A stretch of 64,000 nt of DNA from Pseudomonas frederiksbergensis (GTDB taxonomy: Bacteria > Pseudomonadota > Gammaproteobacteria > Pseudomonadales > Pseudomonadaceae): the NCBI RefSeq assembly GCF_001874645.1, contig NZ_CP017886.1:3472001-3536000 (forward strand), given 5' to 3'. The position numbers were made by a program, and so were the translations under genes. Below the pieces are notes generated by a model. That model made no database searches and was not told where the DNA came from. It saw only the letters and a program-made list of their open reading frames with translations. Within the stretch, counting starts at the first letter, position 1. Each line of letters opens with the position of its first letter. Positions 1 to 9,504 of this stretch are shown piece by piece.

Positions 1-1170
1 CACGACCTGACCGAAAACATCATTCACCTGGTACTGGCCAAACTGCCGGACGCACCGGCGGGCCCGAAAGGTATTTCACTGTTCCTGGTACCGAAGTTCA
101 TGGTCAACGCCGACGGTAGCCTTGGCGCGCGCAACCCTTTGAGCTGCGGTTCGATCGAACACAAAATGGGTATCCAGGCATCTGCTACCTGCGTGATGAA
201 CTTCGACGAAGCCGTGGGTTACCTCGTTGGTGAGCCAAATAAAGGCCTGGCAGCCATGTTCACCATGATGAACTACGAGCGTCTGGGTGTCGGTATCCAG
301 GGTCTGGCCACTGGCGAGCGCTCTTACCAGAACGCGGTTGAGTATGCCCGCGATCGCCTGCAAAGCCGTTCGCCGACAGGCGCACAGAACAAAGACAAGG
401 TCGCCGACCCGATCATCGTTCACCCGGACGTGCGGCGCATGCTGCTGACCATGAAAGCCTCGAACGAAGGCGGTCGTGCGTTCTCCACCTACGTGGCCAT
501 GCAGCTGGACACTGCCAAGTTCAGCGAAGACCCGGCTACCCGCAAACGCGCTGAAGACCTGGTGGCTTTGCTGACCCCGGTTGCCAAGGCGTTCCTCACC
601 GATCTGGGCCTGGAAACCACTGTTCACGGTCAGCAGGTGTTTGGCGGCCACGGCTACATCCGCGAGTGGGGCCAGGAGCAACTGGTTCGTGACGTGCGGA
701 TCACCCAGATCTACGAAGGCACCAACGGCATTCAGGCGCTTGACCTGGTCGGGCGCAAAATCGTCGGCAGCGGCGGTGTGTACTACAAGCTGTTCGCCGA
801 CGAGATTCGTCATTTCACCGCCACCGCGAGCGGTGATCTGGCTGAGTTCACCAAGCCGTTGAACGACGCGGTCGACACGCTGGACGAGCTGACTGCCTGG
901 CTGTTGGACCGTGTGAAAAATAACCCGAACGAAATCGGCGCGGCCTCGGTCGAGTATCTGCAAGCGTTCGGCTATATGTCCTACGCCTACATGTGGGCAC
1001 TGATGGCCAAAGCGGCCTTCGGTAAAGAGGCGCAGGACGACTTCTACGCCAGCAAACTGGGCACTGCGCGTTTCTACTTCGCTCGCCTGCTACCGCGAAT
1101 TCATTCGCTGAGCGCTTCGGTCAAGGCCGGTAGCGAGTCTTTGTTCCTGTTGGATGCGGCGCAGTTCTGA
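1..1170 (+). CDS. acyl-CoA dehydrogenase, C-terminal part (cut by window start)
   Basis: The frame is open from the first base and ends at TGA 1168-1170, so the true start lies outside the window. The visible 389 residues cover the middle beta domain and the C-terminal helical domain of a long acyl-CoA dehydrogenase of the DmdC-like type (around 590-600 residues in the family). The motif IYEGTNGIQALDLVGRK contains the YEGT sequence that carries the catalytic base in this family, preceded by a GGHGYIREWGQEQ stretch typical of the flavin-binding region. The enzyme should oxidise an acyl-CoA thioester and pass electrons to ETF; the substrate cannot be read from the sequence. It is followed by the GacA box of rsmY, the arrangement known in P. 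putida and P. fluorescens. Confidence 0.9.
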   Translation, partial: HDLTENIIHLVLAKLPDAPAGPKGISLFLVPKFMVNADGSLGARNPLSCGSIEHKMGIQASATCVMNFDEAVGYLVGEPNKGLAAMFTMMNYERLGVGIQGLATGERSYQNAVEYARDRLQSRSPTGAQNKDKVADPIIVHPDVRRMLLTMKASNEGGRAFSTYVAMQLDTAKFSEDPATRKRAEDLVALLTPVAKAFLTDLGLETTVHGQQVFGGHGYIREWGQEQLVRDVRITQIYEGTNGIQALDLVGRKIVGSGGVYYKLFADEIRHFTATASGDLAEFTKPLNDAVDTLDELTAWLLDRVKNNPNEIGAASVEYLQAFGYMSYAYMWALMAKAAFGKEAQDDFYASKLGTARFYFARLLPRIHSLSASVKAGSESLFLLDAAQF

Positions 1171-1184
1171 GGCGTGTAACGTCA

Positions 1185-1202
1185 TGTAAGCATTTACTTA
1201 CG
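1185..1202 (+). promoter_or_regulatory. GacA-binding upstream activating sequence of rsmY
   Basis: The sequence TGTAAGCATTTACTTACG matches the published GacA box TGTAAG-N6-CTTACA in 11 of 12 fixed positions. It lies about 60 bases upstream of the likely rsmY start, the distance described for GacA-controlled sRNA genes of Pseudomonas. A candidate -10 hexamer, TAATCT, is at 1247-1252. Confidence 0.88.
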
Positions 1203-1257
1203 TGACGTGCTGCTGTTTTCCCCTGTTCCAGGATTGGATCCAGAGCTAATCTACTTC

Positions 1258-1382
1258 ACATGGACGTCGCGCAGGAAGCGCAAAGCAACAACACGGACAC
1301 GTAGGATTCTGCCAGGATGGCGGAGTGAAATGGATGTCAGGGAAACAGTCTGCAAAGCCCCGCTTCGGCGGGGTTTTCTTTT
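1258..1382 (+). ncRNA. rsmY: RsmY-type regulatory sRNA (sequesters RsmA/RsmE)
   Basis: This non-coding stretch of about 120 bases carries eight GGA motifs, at 1262, 1274, 1295, 1304, 1315, 1322, 1332 and 1341. One sits in the hairpin GCGCAGGAAGCGC, which is characteristic of RsmY. It ends in a strong intrinsic terminator and is preceded by a GacA box. RsmY titrates the CsrA-family translational repressors RsmA/RsmE and so relieves repression of secondary metabolism, exoproducts and biofilm genes under GacS/GacA control. Its position between an acyl-CoA dehydrogenase gene and a lysR gene matches rsmY rather than rsmX or rsmZ. The 5' end is inferred from the -10 candidate and is uncertain by a few bases. 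Confidence 0.87.
1356..1382 (+). terminator. intrinsic terminator of rsmY
   Basis: The arms CCCCGC (1358-1363) and GCGGGG (1368-1373) enclose a stable TTCG tetraloop and are followed by TTTTCTTTT. The adjoining A and T residues extend the stem. Confidence 0.92.
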
Positions 1383-1405
1383 GCCTGCGATTTATGTTTT
1401 GTCAT

Positions 1406-2335
1406 TCAGCCCTGAACATCCAGTACCGTCGGGCTCGCCATCCATCCGGCCGGGCTGTTCATCACGTCTTCCAGCAAGTTGCGCAGCAACTCCAGCGTTG
1501 CTTGCTGACGTTGCACATCGCGACAGACCAATCCTACTTTCAGGGGGACCCGCGGCTCACTCAAGGGTTTCCACAAGAGTGCCTTGTTTCCGTGTTCCTG
1601 CTGCGAGCGGCCGGGCAGGACAGTGGCCAGTCTGGTGTGGGGCAAACTGTCGAGGATCCCCGCCATGTTGTTCAGTTCCGCCTGCACGTGCGGACGGCGT
1701 CCGAGATTGGCCAACTGTCCCTGCCAAATCTGCCGGACCTGAAACTCTTCCCCCAGCAGCAGCATCGGCAATTCGGCTGCCTGACTCATGGAGACTTTCT
1801 TGAATTCACGCAACGGATGATCGGCAGGGATGACCAGGGTCAGTTCATCTTCATACAGCAAAACGCCGTGCAGTCCGGGTTGGCGCGGCGGCAGATAGCT
1901 GATGCCGATATCGAGTGAGCCATTGAGCAGTCGACGTTCGATTTCCAGCCCTGTGAGCTCGTAGATCTGTACCACCAGGTGCGGTTGCGCCGTGCGCACA
2001 CGCTCCAGCATTTTGGGTACCAGGCTGGTGTGAACGGTTTGCAGCACACCGATGGCCAAGGTGCGCAGCGCCTGGCCCTTGAAATTGCCCAAGGCCTCGC
2101 GCGCGCGCTGAAGACCGTCAAGCAACGGCAGGGCGTGGTTGTACAAGGTATGCGCGGCCAGGGTGGGTAGCAGGCGTTTACTGCTGCGCTCGAACAGGCT
2201 CACGTCGAGGTTTTGTTCCAGTTGGCGGATCTGTTGCGACAGCGCCGGCTGGGAGATCGACAGGCGTTCGGCAGCCCGTCCGACATGGCCTTCTTCATAC
2301 ACCGCGACGAAATAACGCAGTTGCTTAAAATCCAT
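1406..2335 (-). CDS. LysR-family transcriptional regulator
   Basis: The 309-residue protein has the N-terminal LysR helix-turn-helix (residues 1-60, MDFKQLRYFVAV... with SISQPALSQQIRQLE) and a LysR substrate-binding domain from about residue 90. Full length agrees with the family (about 300). It is divergent from the MOSC/aminotransferase pair, with 101 bases between the starts, which is the usual layout for a LysR protein controlling its neighbour and itself. A regulator at this place beside the PQQ genes was, as I recall, named pqqH in P. fluorescens B16. The name pqqH is used for a peptidase in P. aeruginosa, so no symbol is given. The effector is unknown. Confidence 0.9.
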   Translation of the reverse strand: MDFKQLRYFVAVYEEGHVGRAAERLSISQPALSQQIRQLEQNLDVSLFERSSKRLLPTLAAHTLYNHALPLLDGLQRAREALGNFKGQALRTLAIGVLQTVHTSLVPKMLERVRTAQPHLVVQIYELTGLEIERRLLNGSLDIGISYLPPRQPGLHGVLLYEDELTLVIPADHPLREFKKVSMSQAAELPMLLLGEEFQVRQIWQGQLANLGRRPHVQAELNNMAGILDSLPHTRLATVLPGRSQQEHGNKALLWKPLSEPRVPLKVGLVCRDVQRQQATLELLRNLLEDVMNSPAGWMASPTVLDVQG

Positions 2336-2436
2336 AAGTAATTCTTATCGAAAAAGCTGGAAAATCGAAATGGCTCAGCGCCTGACAGAAGCCTAGTCTA
2401 ACCGCATTCACAAGGCTTACAGGGCCGGAGAGCGCG

Positions 2437-3135
2437 ATGAATACCGTTTACGTTGATGGTGTTTACATAGGCAAGGCAAAAAACCTCGGGCAGGGTTTGC
2501 TCAGTGATACCGACAAACAGCGGATTGCCAATCGACTCTGGTTGTGGCCGCAAGGCTTGGGCAGCGATGAGCACGGCGATCCGCGTTTTCACACCGGCCC
2601 CGAACGCGCCCTGCATCATTACCCGGCCGAGCATTACGACTACTGGCGTGAACGTTATCCACAGATCGGCTGGAGCTCGCCGGCATTTGGTGAAAACCTT
2701 TCAACCCGTGGCCTGACCGAAGAGCAGGCGTGCCTCGGCGATATGTTTCGCTGGGGCAGTGCGTTGTTGCAGGTCAGCCAGCCGCGCTCGCCGTGTTATC
2801 GGTTGAGCCATCGCTGGGGCGTGCCGACCTTGCCGCAACTGGCCCAGGATACGGGACGCTGCGGCTGGTTCTACCGCGTTCTCAAACCCGGTTTTGTCAG
2901 TGCCGATCAGCCGTTCGAGCTGATCCAGCGTAGCTATCCAGGCCTGACCGTGGCTTGGGCCCTGCGCTGTTTTTATAGGGAGCCGCTTGAGCATGCCGGT
3001 TTGAAAAAACTCGTCGACTGCCCGGCGCTTTCTTCGCGCTGGCGTGATATTGCACTCAAACGCTTGCGCACCGGGCGCGTCGAGGATTGGTCGTCACGTC
3101 TGCTGGGTTTGCCGCTTGAGGGATTGCGCGCATGA
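2437..3135 (+). CDS. MOSC domain protein (YiiM-like)
   Basis: The 232-residue protein begins after a good ribosome site (GGAGAG) and has a MOSC domain over about residues 40-175. The landmarks are FHTGPERALHHYP, FGENLSTRGL and SQPRSPCYRL, with the expected conserved Cys at 120 and a C-terminal helical YiiM-type extension. MOSC proteins bind or transfer molybdenum-cofactor sulfur, and YiiM relatives help reduce N-hydroxylated base analogues. The stop overlaps the start of the aminotransferase by four bases (ATGA), so the two are translationally coupled. Why a MOSC protein is tied to this aminotransferase next to PQQ genes is not known to me. Confidence 0.85.
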   Translation: MNTVYVDGVYIGKAKNLGQGLLSDTDKQRIANRLWLWPQGLGSDEHGDPRFHTGPERALHHYPAEHYDYWRERYPQIGWSSPAFGENLSTRGLTEEQACLGDMFRWGSALLQVSQPRSPCYRLSHRWGVPTLPQLAQDTGRCGWFYRVLKPGFVSADQPFELIQRSYPGLTVAWALRCFYREPLEHAGLKKLVDCPALSSRWRDIALKRLRTGRVEDWSSRLLGLPLEGLRA

Positions 3136-4409
3136 ATCTGTTCAACCTGCGTCGCCATCAGCCGAGCCTGAATGATCTGGTGGTGGAGCACTTTCAGCCT
3201 TCAAGGCGTGACAACCATTCCAGCGAGTGCCTGATGCCCAGTGTCGAGCGACCCCAGCAAATTTTTGTTCGCGGCCAGGGTTCCTGGCTCTGGGACAGTG
3301 ACGACCGTGCGTATCTGGATTTTACCCAAGGCGGCGCGACCAACAGCCTCGGCCACAGCCCGTCGGTGCTGGTCAACGCCATCGCCGCTCAGGCGCAAAC
3401 GCTGATCAATCCGGGTTCGAGTCTGCTGAACCGTGACCAACTCAATCTGGCCGAGCGGCTGTGCATCAGTACCGGCAGCGACCAGGCTTACTTGCTCAAC
3501 AGTGGCAGTGAAGCTTGCGAAGCGGCGATCAAGCTGGCGCGTAAATGGGGGCAACTGCATCGCGGTGGCGCTTCGCGGATCATTACGGCCAGCGGTAGCT
3601 GCCATGGTCACGGCTTTGCGGCCATGTCCGCGTCGGACTGTCAGAACAATCGCTTTGAGCCGCAGCTTCCGGGTTTCAGCCACGTTCCGTTCAATGATTT
3701 GCCAGCGTTACATGCGGCGGTGGATGCACAGACCGTCGCCATCATGCTCGAGCCGATCCAAAGCGCCGCCGGGGTGGTTCCGGCGACCGAGCATTACCTC
3801 AAAGGTGTCGAGCGCCTGTGTCGTGAGTTGGGGATTTTGCTGATCTTCGACGAAGTGCAAACCGGGATTGGCCGTTGCGGCAGTCTGCTCGCCGAACAGT
3901 TTTACGGCGTGCGTGCCGACATTGTTGTCCTGGGCAAAGGGCTGGGCGGCGGGGTGCCAGTGGCGGCGTTGCTGGCTCGCGGCAAAGCCTGCTGCTTTGA
4001 GTTGGGCGAACTGGATGGCACTCATCATGGCAACGCATTGATGGCCTCGGCGGCGCTGGCGGTTCTGGACAGCGTGCTGGATCACGGTTTCCTCGAGCAT
4101 GTTCGGGAAAGCGCTCAACACCTGCACGACGGCTTGAGCCGATTGGCCAACCGTTACGGGCACGGTGAACTGCGTGGCCAAGGGCTGCTCTGGGGCCTGG
4201 CCCTGAGTGACGATTCGGCTGACGCAGTGGTGAAAGCGGCGCTGTACGAAGGTTTGCTGTTGAGCGCCCCGAAACCCGATTGCCTACGGTTCACGCCCGC
4301 GCTGACGGTCAGCAAGGCCAATATCGACGAAATGCTGCTGCGCCTGGCCCGAGCTTTCTCCCGGGTGCGCACGGCCCAACTTCAATGCCGCAGAGGCATC
4401 GCGGTCTGA
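3132..4409 (+). CDS. class-III PLP aminotransferase (ArgD/GabT-like)
   Basis: The 425-residue protein is a fold-type I, class III aminotransferase. It has the SGSEACEAAIKLAR phosphate-binding region (residues 124-137), the IFDEVQTGIGR motif with Asp240 that binds the pyridine nitrogen, and Lys269 in LGKGLGGGVP as the Schiff-base lysine. The family includes acetylornithine, 4-aminobutyrate and ornithine aminotransferases; the sequence alone does not settle the substrate. A dedicated arginine-pathway ArgD normally sits elsewhere in Pseudomonas. The gene overlaps the upstream MOSC gene by four bases, ends at a strong terminator and faces the pqq operon. An aminotransferase at this site was described as part of the extended pqq cluster of P. 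fluorescens B16 (recollection, not checked). Confidence 0.88.
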   Translation: MNLFNLRRHQPSLNDLVVEHFQPSRRDNHSSECLMPSVERPQQIFVRGQGSWLWDSDDRAYLDFTQGGATNSLGHSPSVLVNAIAAQAQTLINPGSSLLNRDQLNLAERLCISTGSDQAYLLNSGSEACEAAIKLARKWGQLHRGGASRIITASGSCHGHGFAAMSASDCQNNRFEPQLPGFSHVPFNDLPALHAAVDAQTVAIMLEPIQSAAGVVPATEHYLKGVERLCRELGILLIFDEVQTGIGRCGSLLAEQFYGVRADIVVLGKGLGGGVPVAALLARGKACCFELGELDGTHHGNALMASAALAVLDSVLDHGFLEHVRESAQHLHDGLSRLANRYGHGELRGQGLLWGLALSDDSADAVVKAALYEGLLLSAPKPDCLRFTPALTVSKANIDEMLLRLARAFSRVRTAQLQCRRGIAV

Positions 4410-4459
4410 ACAGACCGCCACTTATCCTATTCCCTAACCGTCTTGCGGTATTACGCAGC

Positions 4460-4498
4460 GCCCCATGCCTGATCCTTTTGGCATGGGGCGTTTTTTTT
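4460..4498 (+). terminator. intrinsic terminator after the aminotransferase gene
   Basis: The perfect 10-base arms GCCCCATGCC (4460-4469) and GGCATGGGGC (4480-4489) flank a 10-base loop and are followed by eight T residues. The A-poor left flank makes it mainly a + strand terminator, placed between two convergent units. Confidence 0.93.
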
Positions 4499-4501
4499 GT
4501 C

Positions 4502-6334
4502 TCACACGTTCTTCTGATCCATCACCCCGCGATAAAACAACCATTCCTGCTCCAGCGCATGGGCCTGATTGCTGGCCTTGCGAAAGCCGTGGCGTTCGTC
4601 CGGGTAGTAATGGGCCTGTGCAGGGATGCCGCTGTCTTGCAGAGCCTTGAGCATGTCGCGGGTTTGTTGCGGCACCACCACAGCGTCGAGTTCGCCCTGA
4701 AAGAAAATCACCGGCACATGGATTTCGCTCGCGTGCAGCATCGGCGTGCGGGCGGCGTAGCGTTCGGCATCCTGCTGCGGATTGCCGATCAGCCAGTCCA
4801 GATAGTCACCTTCGAATTTATGGGTGGTGCGGCCCAGGGCAGCCGGGTCGCTGACGCCGTACAAACTGGCGCCCGCGCTGAAGACGTCCCGAAATGCCAG
4901 CGCGCAGAGTGTGGTGTAACCGCCGGCACTGCCACCGCGAATGAACGCGTGACTACCGTCGATCAAACCTTGCCCCGCGAGGTAGGCGACCACGGCGCAG
5001 GCGTCTTCAACATCCACTTTTCCCCAGCTCAGGTATAGCGCCTGCCGATAGGCGCGCCCGTAACCGCTGCTGCCGCGATAGTTAAGGTCGGCGACCGCGA
5101 AGCCGCGTTGCGCCCAGTACTGGATACGCGGATCGAGTATCGGGTAGCACGCCGATGTTGGCCCGCCATGAATAAACACCAACAACGGTGGTTTGGCGAC
5201 ATCGGTCATGGCCGGATAAAAGAAACCATGGGCTTCGCCGGCACCGCTTGGGTAGCGCAGTGTCTGCGGCTGGCTGATGTGTTCGGCGGGCAGCAGTGCC
5301 ACCCCGCCAGCCAACACCTGGACTTGATGGCTTTTGCGCTTGATGGCAATCACCGCAGAAGGGCTGACCGGCGAAGCCGCGATGCAGTAAACAAATTCTT
5401 GATCCAGCGCCAGATTGCGGAAGCGACTGTAGTCGCCGGTGAAATCCTCGCTGGAATCGCCAGAGCACATCCCCAAGCGTCCGAAACCTTCCACGGTCCA
5501 GCTCGCCCAGTAATTTTTTTCGCCAAGCGGCAACCAGGTGCAACCGCCAAGCTGCCACGGCGCTGGCGCATGATCGGCGTCGCTGCTGGGCACCGGCTGT
5601 AAACCTGATCCGGTTTCGACCCACGGCTGCCAGAAGCCGGCGCGATCGGTCAGGCAATACAAACGGCCGGCTTCATCGAAGCGAGGCTGTTGCAAGGATT
5701 CCTCAGAGGCGTCACCGGCCACACAATGCGGCTCGCCGAAAGTGCCGTTGGTGTCGCGTTCGGCGACCATCAAGCGTGTCGCGGTCCAGGGTTGATGCGG
5801 CCGGCTCCATTCGATCCAGGCCAATCGCCCGGCATCTGGACTCAAGGTTGGCGCCGAGTAAAAGTCTGCACCTTCGGCCAACAGCTGACGTTTGCCGTCT
5901 GCCGGATCGATGGCAACCAGGCGATGCTGATGGCCTTGCTCTTCGACGGCGAGCACCTGCCCATCGGCAAATTGCAGATCGCCGTAACGGCATTCACCAA
6001 CGGTCAGCGCCTGCGGTATTTCACCTGCCAACGATTGCCGATACAACTGTTGGTCCGTCTCGTTGACGAAGACCACGCCGTCATCGCTCAGGCAAAAAGA
6101 CCCGCCACCGTATTCATAGACCCGACTGCGCGCACTGAACCCCGGCGGAGTCAGGCAATGGGCGGTGTTGTCGTGCCAGTGCCAGATTCGGCAGGCGGGA
6201 TCTTCGGGGCGGTACTCATTCCAGAACACGCCATGAGCGCCGACGCGCAAGTCAGTGAAATCGACACCGGCCGCTACCGCTTTGATGGCGCTCAAGGGTT
6301 CAGCATTTAACGATGAGGCGTGAGTTTCGTTCAT
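4502..6334 (-). CDS. S9-family prolyl oligopeptidase / dipeptidyl aminopeptidase linked to the pqq operon
   Basis: The 610-residue protein has an N-terminal beta-propeller (about 30-350) and a C-terminal alpha/beta-hydrolase domain. The catalytic triad can be read as Ser469 (RGGSAGGY), Asp550 (GELDAVVV) and His582 (DERHGF). It has no signal peptide. The start lies 35 bases inside the end of pqqE, so it is co-transcribed with pqqFABCDE. Such peptidases end several Pseudomonas pqq operons (called pqqH in P. aeruginosa and, as I recall, pqqM in P. fluorescens B16). A role in trimming the PqqA precursor or its fragments is plausible but unproven. The weak ribosome site agrees with translational coupling. 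Confidence 0.88.
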   Translation of the reverse strand: MNETHASSLNAEPLSAIKAVAAGVDFTDLRVGAHGVFWNEYRPEDPACRIWHWHDNTAHCLTPPGFSARSRVYEYGGGSFCLSDDGVVFVNETDQQLYRQSLAGEIPQALTVGECRYGDLQFADGQVLAVEEQGHQHRLVAIDPADGKRQLLAEGADFYSAPTLSPDAGRLAWIEWSRPHQPWTATRLMVAERDTNGTFGEPHCVAGDASEESLQQPRFDEAGRLYCLTDRAGFWQPWVETGSGLQPVPSSDADHAPAPWQLGGCTWLPLGEKNYWASWTVEGFGRLGMCSGDSSEDFTGDYSRFRNLALDQEFVYCIAASPVSPSAVIAIKRKSHQVQVLAGGVALLPAEHISQPQTLRYPSGAGEAHGFFYPAMTDVAKPPLLVFIHGGPTSACYPILDPRIQYWAQRGFAVADLNYRGSSGYGRAYRQALYLSWGKVDVEDACAVVAYLAGQGLIDGSHAFIRGGSAGGYTTLCALAFRDVFSAGASLYGVSDPAALGRTTHKFEGDYLDWLIGNPQQDAERYAARTPMLHASEIHVPVIFFQGELDAVVVPQQTRDMLKALQDSGIPAQAHYYPDERHGFRKASNQAHALEQEWLFYRGVMDQKNV

Positions 6335-7475
6335 TGCGAAAGGCCAACTGTTCGATGGTCTGGGTAGCGTGCTCGGCTTCTTCGCGGGCCTTGAGGATCA
6401 CGCCGTGATGTTCCGACTTGCTGCACACCGGGTCGGCGTTGCTCGCGTCACCCGTGAGCATGAACGCCTGGCAACGGCAGCCGCCAAAGTCCTTTTCTTT
6501 CTCGTCGCAGGAGCGGCACGGCTCGGGCATCCAGTCGTAACCGCGAAAGCGGTTGAAGCCGAATGAGTCATACCAGATGTGCTGCATGCTGTGATCGCGC
6601 ACGTTCGGGAATTGCACCGGCATCTGTCGTGCGCCGTGGCACGGCAGGGCGGTGCCGTCCGGGGTCACGGTCAGGAAGATGCTGCCCCAGCCGTTCATGC
6701 AGGCTTTGGGGCGTTCTTCGTAGTAGTCCGGGGTGACGAAGATCAGCTTGCACGGATGACCTTCGGCTTCGAGCCTGGCGCGGTAATCGTTGGTGACGCG
6801 CTCCGCGCGCACCAATTGTTCCTTGGTTGGCAGCAAACCGACGCGGTTGAGCTGAGCCCAGCCGTAGAACTGGCAGGTGGCGAGCTCGACGAAGTCGGCT
6901 TCCAGGGCGATACACAGCTCAATGATGCGGTCGATCTTGTCGATATTGTGCCGATGGGTGACGAAGTTCAGCACCATCGGGTAGCCGTGGGCTTTCACCG
7001 CACGGGCCATTTCGAGCTTCTGGGCGAAGGCTTTTTTCGAACCGGCCAGGAGGTTGTTCACCTGCTCGTCGCTGGCCTGGAAGCTGATCTGGATGTGATC
7101 GAGTCCGGCTTTCTTGAAGTCGCTGATTTTCTGCTCGGTGAGGCCAATCCCTGAAGTGATCAGATTGGTGTAGAAGCCCAGTTTTCGGGCCTCGGCGATC
7201 AGCTCGGCGAGGTCCTGACGCACCAGCGGCTCGCCACCAGAGAAGCCCAGCTGCGCCGCGCCCATTTCCCGTGCCTCGCGAAACACCTTGAGCCACTGCT
7301 CGGTGCTGAGCTCTTTGCCTTGTTCGGCAAAGTCCAGCGGATTCGAGCAATAGGGGCATTGCAGCGGGCAGCGGTAAGTCAGCTCGGCGAGCAGCCACAG
7401 CGGCAGGCCGATCTCGGGTTTGTGCGGCAATGGCTGGGCCGCTGATTCAGGCAAGCTCGATCCAGTGCTCTGCAC
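6300..7475 (-). CDS. pqqE: PqqA peptide cyclase, radical SAM enzyme
   Basis: PqqE makes the carbon-carbon crosslink between Glu16 and Tyr20 of PqqA, the first committed step of PQQ synthesis, working with the chaperone PqqD. The radical SAM motif CPLQCPYC supplies Cys36, Cys40 and Cys43. A C-terminal SPASM region rich in cysteines ([17 protein letters not shown]) holds the auxiliary clusters. I chose the GTG at 7475 (391 residues) because GGAGG lies seven bases upstream. A longer in-frame extension to 7574 would add residues unrelated to the family, and a TTG at 7454 is also possible. The start lies 29 bases inside the end of pqqD, so the two partner proteins are translationally coupled. Confidence 0.95.
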   Translation of the reverse strand: MQSTGSSLPESAAQPLPHKPEIGLPLWLLAELTYRCPLQCPYCSNPLDFAEQGKELSTEQWLKVFREAREMGAAQLGFSGGEPLVRQDLAELIAEARKLGFYTNLITSGIGLTEQKISDFKKAGLDHIQISFQASDEQVNNLLAGSKKAFAQKLEMARAVKAHGYPMVLNFVTHRHNIDKIDRIIELCIALEADFVELATCQFYGWAQLNRVGLLPTKEQLVRAERVTNDYRARLEAEGHPCKLIFVTPDYYEERPKACMNGWGSIFLTVTPDGTALPCHGARQMPVQFPNVRDHSMQHIWYDSFGFNRFRGYDWMPEPCRSCDEKEKDFGGCRCQAFMLTGDASNADPVCSKSEHHGVILKAREEAEHATQTIEQLAFRNERNSRLIVKC

Positions 7476-7722
7476 GGGCGACCTCCATGAATTGCTCGAT
7501 GTCGTCACCAAGCTCGGGCACGCCGGGAAACTGGCTATCCAGTTCGGCAATGATCGCCGCGACGTCACGTTCACCGTCGATCAGGCCGCCGATCAGCGCG
7601 GCGCTTTCGTTGAGTTTGATCATGCCTTCCGGGTACAGCAGCACATGGCCTTTTTGCGCCGGCTCGTACTGAAAGCGGTAGCCGGGACGCCAGCTCGGAG
7701 TCTTGCTGCGGTCGAAACTCAT
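7447..7722 (-). CDS. pqqD: PqqD, PqqA-binding peptide chaperone
   Basis: The 91-residue protein matches Pqq[38 protein letters not shown] followed by a helical C-terminal half. PqqD is the RiPP recognition element that binds the PqqA precursor and presents it to PqqE. The start overlaps the stop of pqqC by four bases (ATGA type), and the end overlaps pqqE. Confidence 0.95.
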   Translation of the reverse strand: MSFDRSKTPSWRPGYRFQYEPAQKGHVLLYPEGMIKLNESAALIGGLIDGERDVAAIIAELDSQFPGVPELGDDIEQFMEVARAEHWIELA

Positions 7723-8471
7723 AGAGCGATCCCTTTATGCCAGACCCGTTGCTCAGTCACGCTGTGATAAGGCGGGCGGTTCAGTTCATAAGCCATGCTC
7801 ATGGCGTCGAGCATGCTCCAAAGGATGTCCAGTTTGAACTGGAGAATTTCCAGCATGCGCTGCTGGCCTTCATAGGTGGTGTAGTGCTGCAAGGTGATCG
7901 CCAGGCCGTGCTCGACATCGCGCCGGGCCTGGCCCAACCGGGTGCGGAAATACTCATAACCGGCCGGATCGATCCACGGGTAATGCTGCGGCCAGCTGTC
8001 CAGACGTGACTGGTGGATCTGCGGCGCGAACAGTTCGGTCAGCGAGCTGCTGGCAGCTTCCTGCCAACTGGCCCGGCGGGCGAAGTTGACGTAGGCATCC
8101 ACCGCGAAACGTACGCCGGGCAACACCAGTTCCTGGGAACGCAGTTGATCCGGGTCCAGGCCCACGGCTTGGCCAAGACGCAACCAGGCTTCGATGCCGC
8201 CGTCTTCACCGGGCGCACCGTCGTGGTCGAGCAGACGCTGAATCCACTCGCGACGGACTTCACGGTCCGGGCAGTTGGCCAGAATCGCAGCGTCCTTGAG
8301 CGGGATGTTCACCTGATAGTAGAAACGGTTGGCGACCCAGCCCTGGATCTGCTCGCGGGTCGCCCGGCCTTCGTACATCGCCACGTGATACGGGTGATGG
8401 ATGTGGTAGTAGGCACCCTTCGCCCGAAGAGCGTGTTCGAACCCGGCGGGGGGCAGTGGTGTGTCAGTCAT
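7719..8471 (-). CDS. pqqC: pyrroloquinoline-quinone synthase
   Basis: PqqC is the cofactor-free oxidase that closes the ring and carries out the final eight-electron oxidation to PQQ. The 250 residues agree with the family. Recognisable stretches are [28 protein letters not shown] near the N-terminus and [24 protein letters not shown] near the C-terminus, which contain the conserved His, Tyr and Arg residues of the active-site cage. It lies 36 bases downstream of pqqB. Confidence 0.96.
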   Translation of the reverse strand: MTDTPLPPAGFEHALRAKGAYYHIHHPYHVAMYEGRATREQIQGWVANRFYYQVNIPLKDAAILANCPDREVRREWIQRLLDHDGAPGEDGGIEAWLRLGQAVGLDPDQLRSQELVLPGVRFAVDAYVNFARRASWQEAASSSLTELFAPQIHQSRLDSWPQHYPWIDPAGYEYFRTRLGQARRDVEHGLAITLQHYTTYEGQQRMLEILQFKLDILWSMLDAMSMAYELNRPPYHSVTEQRVWHKGIAL

Positions 8472-8507
8472 TTCGGTTCTCCGGGGAGCTGTGGGAACGG
8501 TCTGCTC

Positions 8508-9419
8508 TTACAGCTCGATGCTCATGCCGTCATACGCCACTTCAACATTGCGCCGAACCAGCTCGGCGCGCTCCGCTGAGTCCTCATCGAGGATCGGATT
8601 GGTGTTGTTGATGTGGATAAGCACTTTGCGCTGCTTGGGCAGTTGCTCCAGCACTTCGAGCATGCCTCCGGGGCCGTGCTGTGCCAGATGGCCCATCTCC
8701 CGACCAGTGCGGGTGCCAACGCCACGACGCTGCATCTCATCGTCGTCCCACAGCGTGCCGTCCACCAGCAGGCAATCGCTGCCCGCCATGATCTCCAGCA
8801 ACGGTGCATCGACCTTGCCCAGCCCCGGCGCGTAGAACAACTTGCCGCCCGTTTGCAGGTCTTCAACGATCAGCCCGATGTTATCGCCCGGGTGTGGGTC
8901 GAAGCGGTGCGGCGAGTAGGGCGGTGCGGCGCTACGCAGTGGCAATGGGGTAAAGCGCAGGTTCGGGCAGGCCGCAACGGTGAAGCTCTGGTCGAGCTCG
9001 ATGCGGTTCCAGTTCAACCCGCCGTTCCAGTGGGTAAGCATGGTGAACAGCGGGAAGCCTGTGCTCAGGTCTTCATGGACCATGTCAGTGCACCAGACCT
9101 GATGCGGGCAACCTTCGCGCAAGCTCAGCAGGCCGGTGGTGTGGTCGATCTGGCTGTCCATCAGGATGATCGCGCTGATGCCGGTGTCACGCAGGGCGCG
9201 ACCCGGTTGCATCGGGGTGAAGTTCTGGAGCTGCGCGCGAATGTCCGGCGAGGCGTTGCACAGGACCCAGTTCACGCCGTCATCGGAAATCGCGATAGAC
9301 GATTGGGTACGCGCCTCGGCCCGCAGGCTACCGTCGCGAAAGCCAGCGCAGTTCACGCAGTTGCAGTTCCACTGCGGAAAACCACCGCCAGCGGCGGAAC
9401 CTAGAATCTGGACAAACAT
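8508..9419 (-). CDS. pqqB: PQQ biosynthesis metallo-hydrolase-fold protein
   Basis: The 303-residue protein starts [30 protein letters not shown], the family signature. It continues with the [15 protein letters not shown] segment that stands in for the metallo-beta-lactamase metal motif. PqqB has been shown in other species to hydroxylate the Glu-Tyr intermediate, although it was long described as a transport factor. It is preceded by a terminator-like hairpin that separates it from pqqA. Confidence 0.95.
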   Translation of the reverse strand: MFVQILGSAAGGGFPQWNCNCVNCAGFRDGSLRAEARTQSSIAISDDGVNWVLCNASPDIRAQLQNFTPMQPGRALRDTGISAIILMDSQIDHTTGLLSLREGCPHQVWCTDMVHEDLSTGFPLFTMLTHWNGGLNWNRIELDQSFTVAACPNLRFTPLPLRSAAPPYSPHRFDPHPGDNIGLIVEDLQTGGKLFYAPGLGKVDAPLLEIMAGSDCLLVDGTLWDDDEMQRRGVGTRTGREMGHLAQHGPGGMLEVLEQLPKQRKVLIHINNTNPILDEDSAERAELVRRNVEVAYDGMSIEL

Positions 9420-9441
9420 GGTTGCTCCATCACTTCAACGC

Positions 9442-9475
9442 TAAAAATAAAAACGCCCCGGACGGGCCGAGGCGT
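9442..9475 (-). terminator. leaky terminator between pqqA and pqqB
   Basis: On the minus strand ACGCCTCGG and CCGGGGCGT form a nine-base stem with one G-T pair around a five-base loop, followed by TTTTTATTTTT. Placed just after pqqA, it should let far more pqqA message than pqqBCDE message accumulate. That fits PqqA being consumed as a substrate. Confidence 0.85.
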
Positions 9476-9504
9476 TGTACCGCATGTTCTACCCAAAGGC
9501 AGAA

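Noticed and set aside
1207..1918. Open frames running through rsmY and into the LysR gene
   Set aside because: They cross the sRNA terminator and overlap the LysR gene; no family resemblance.
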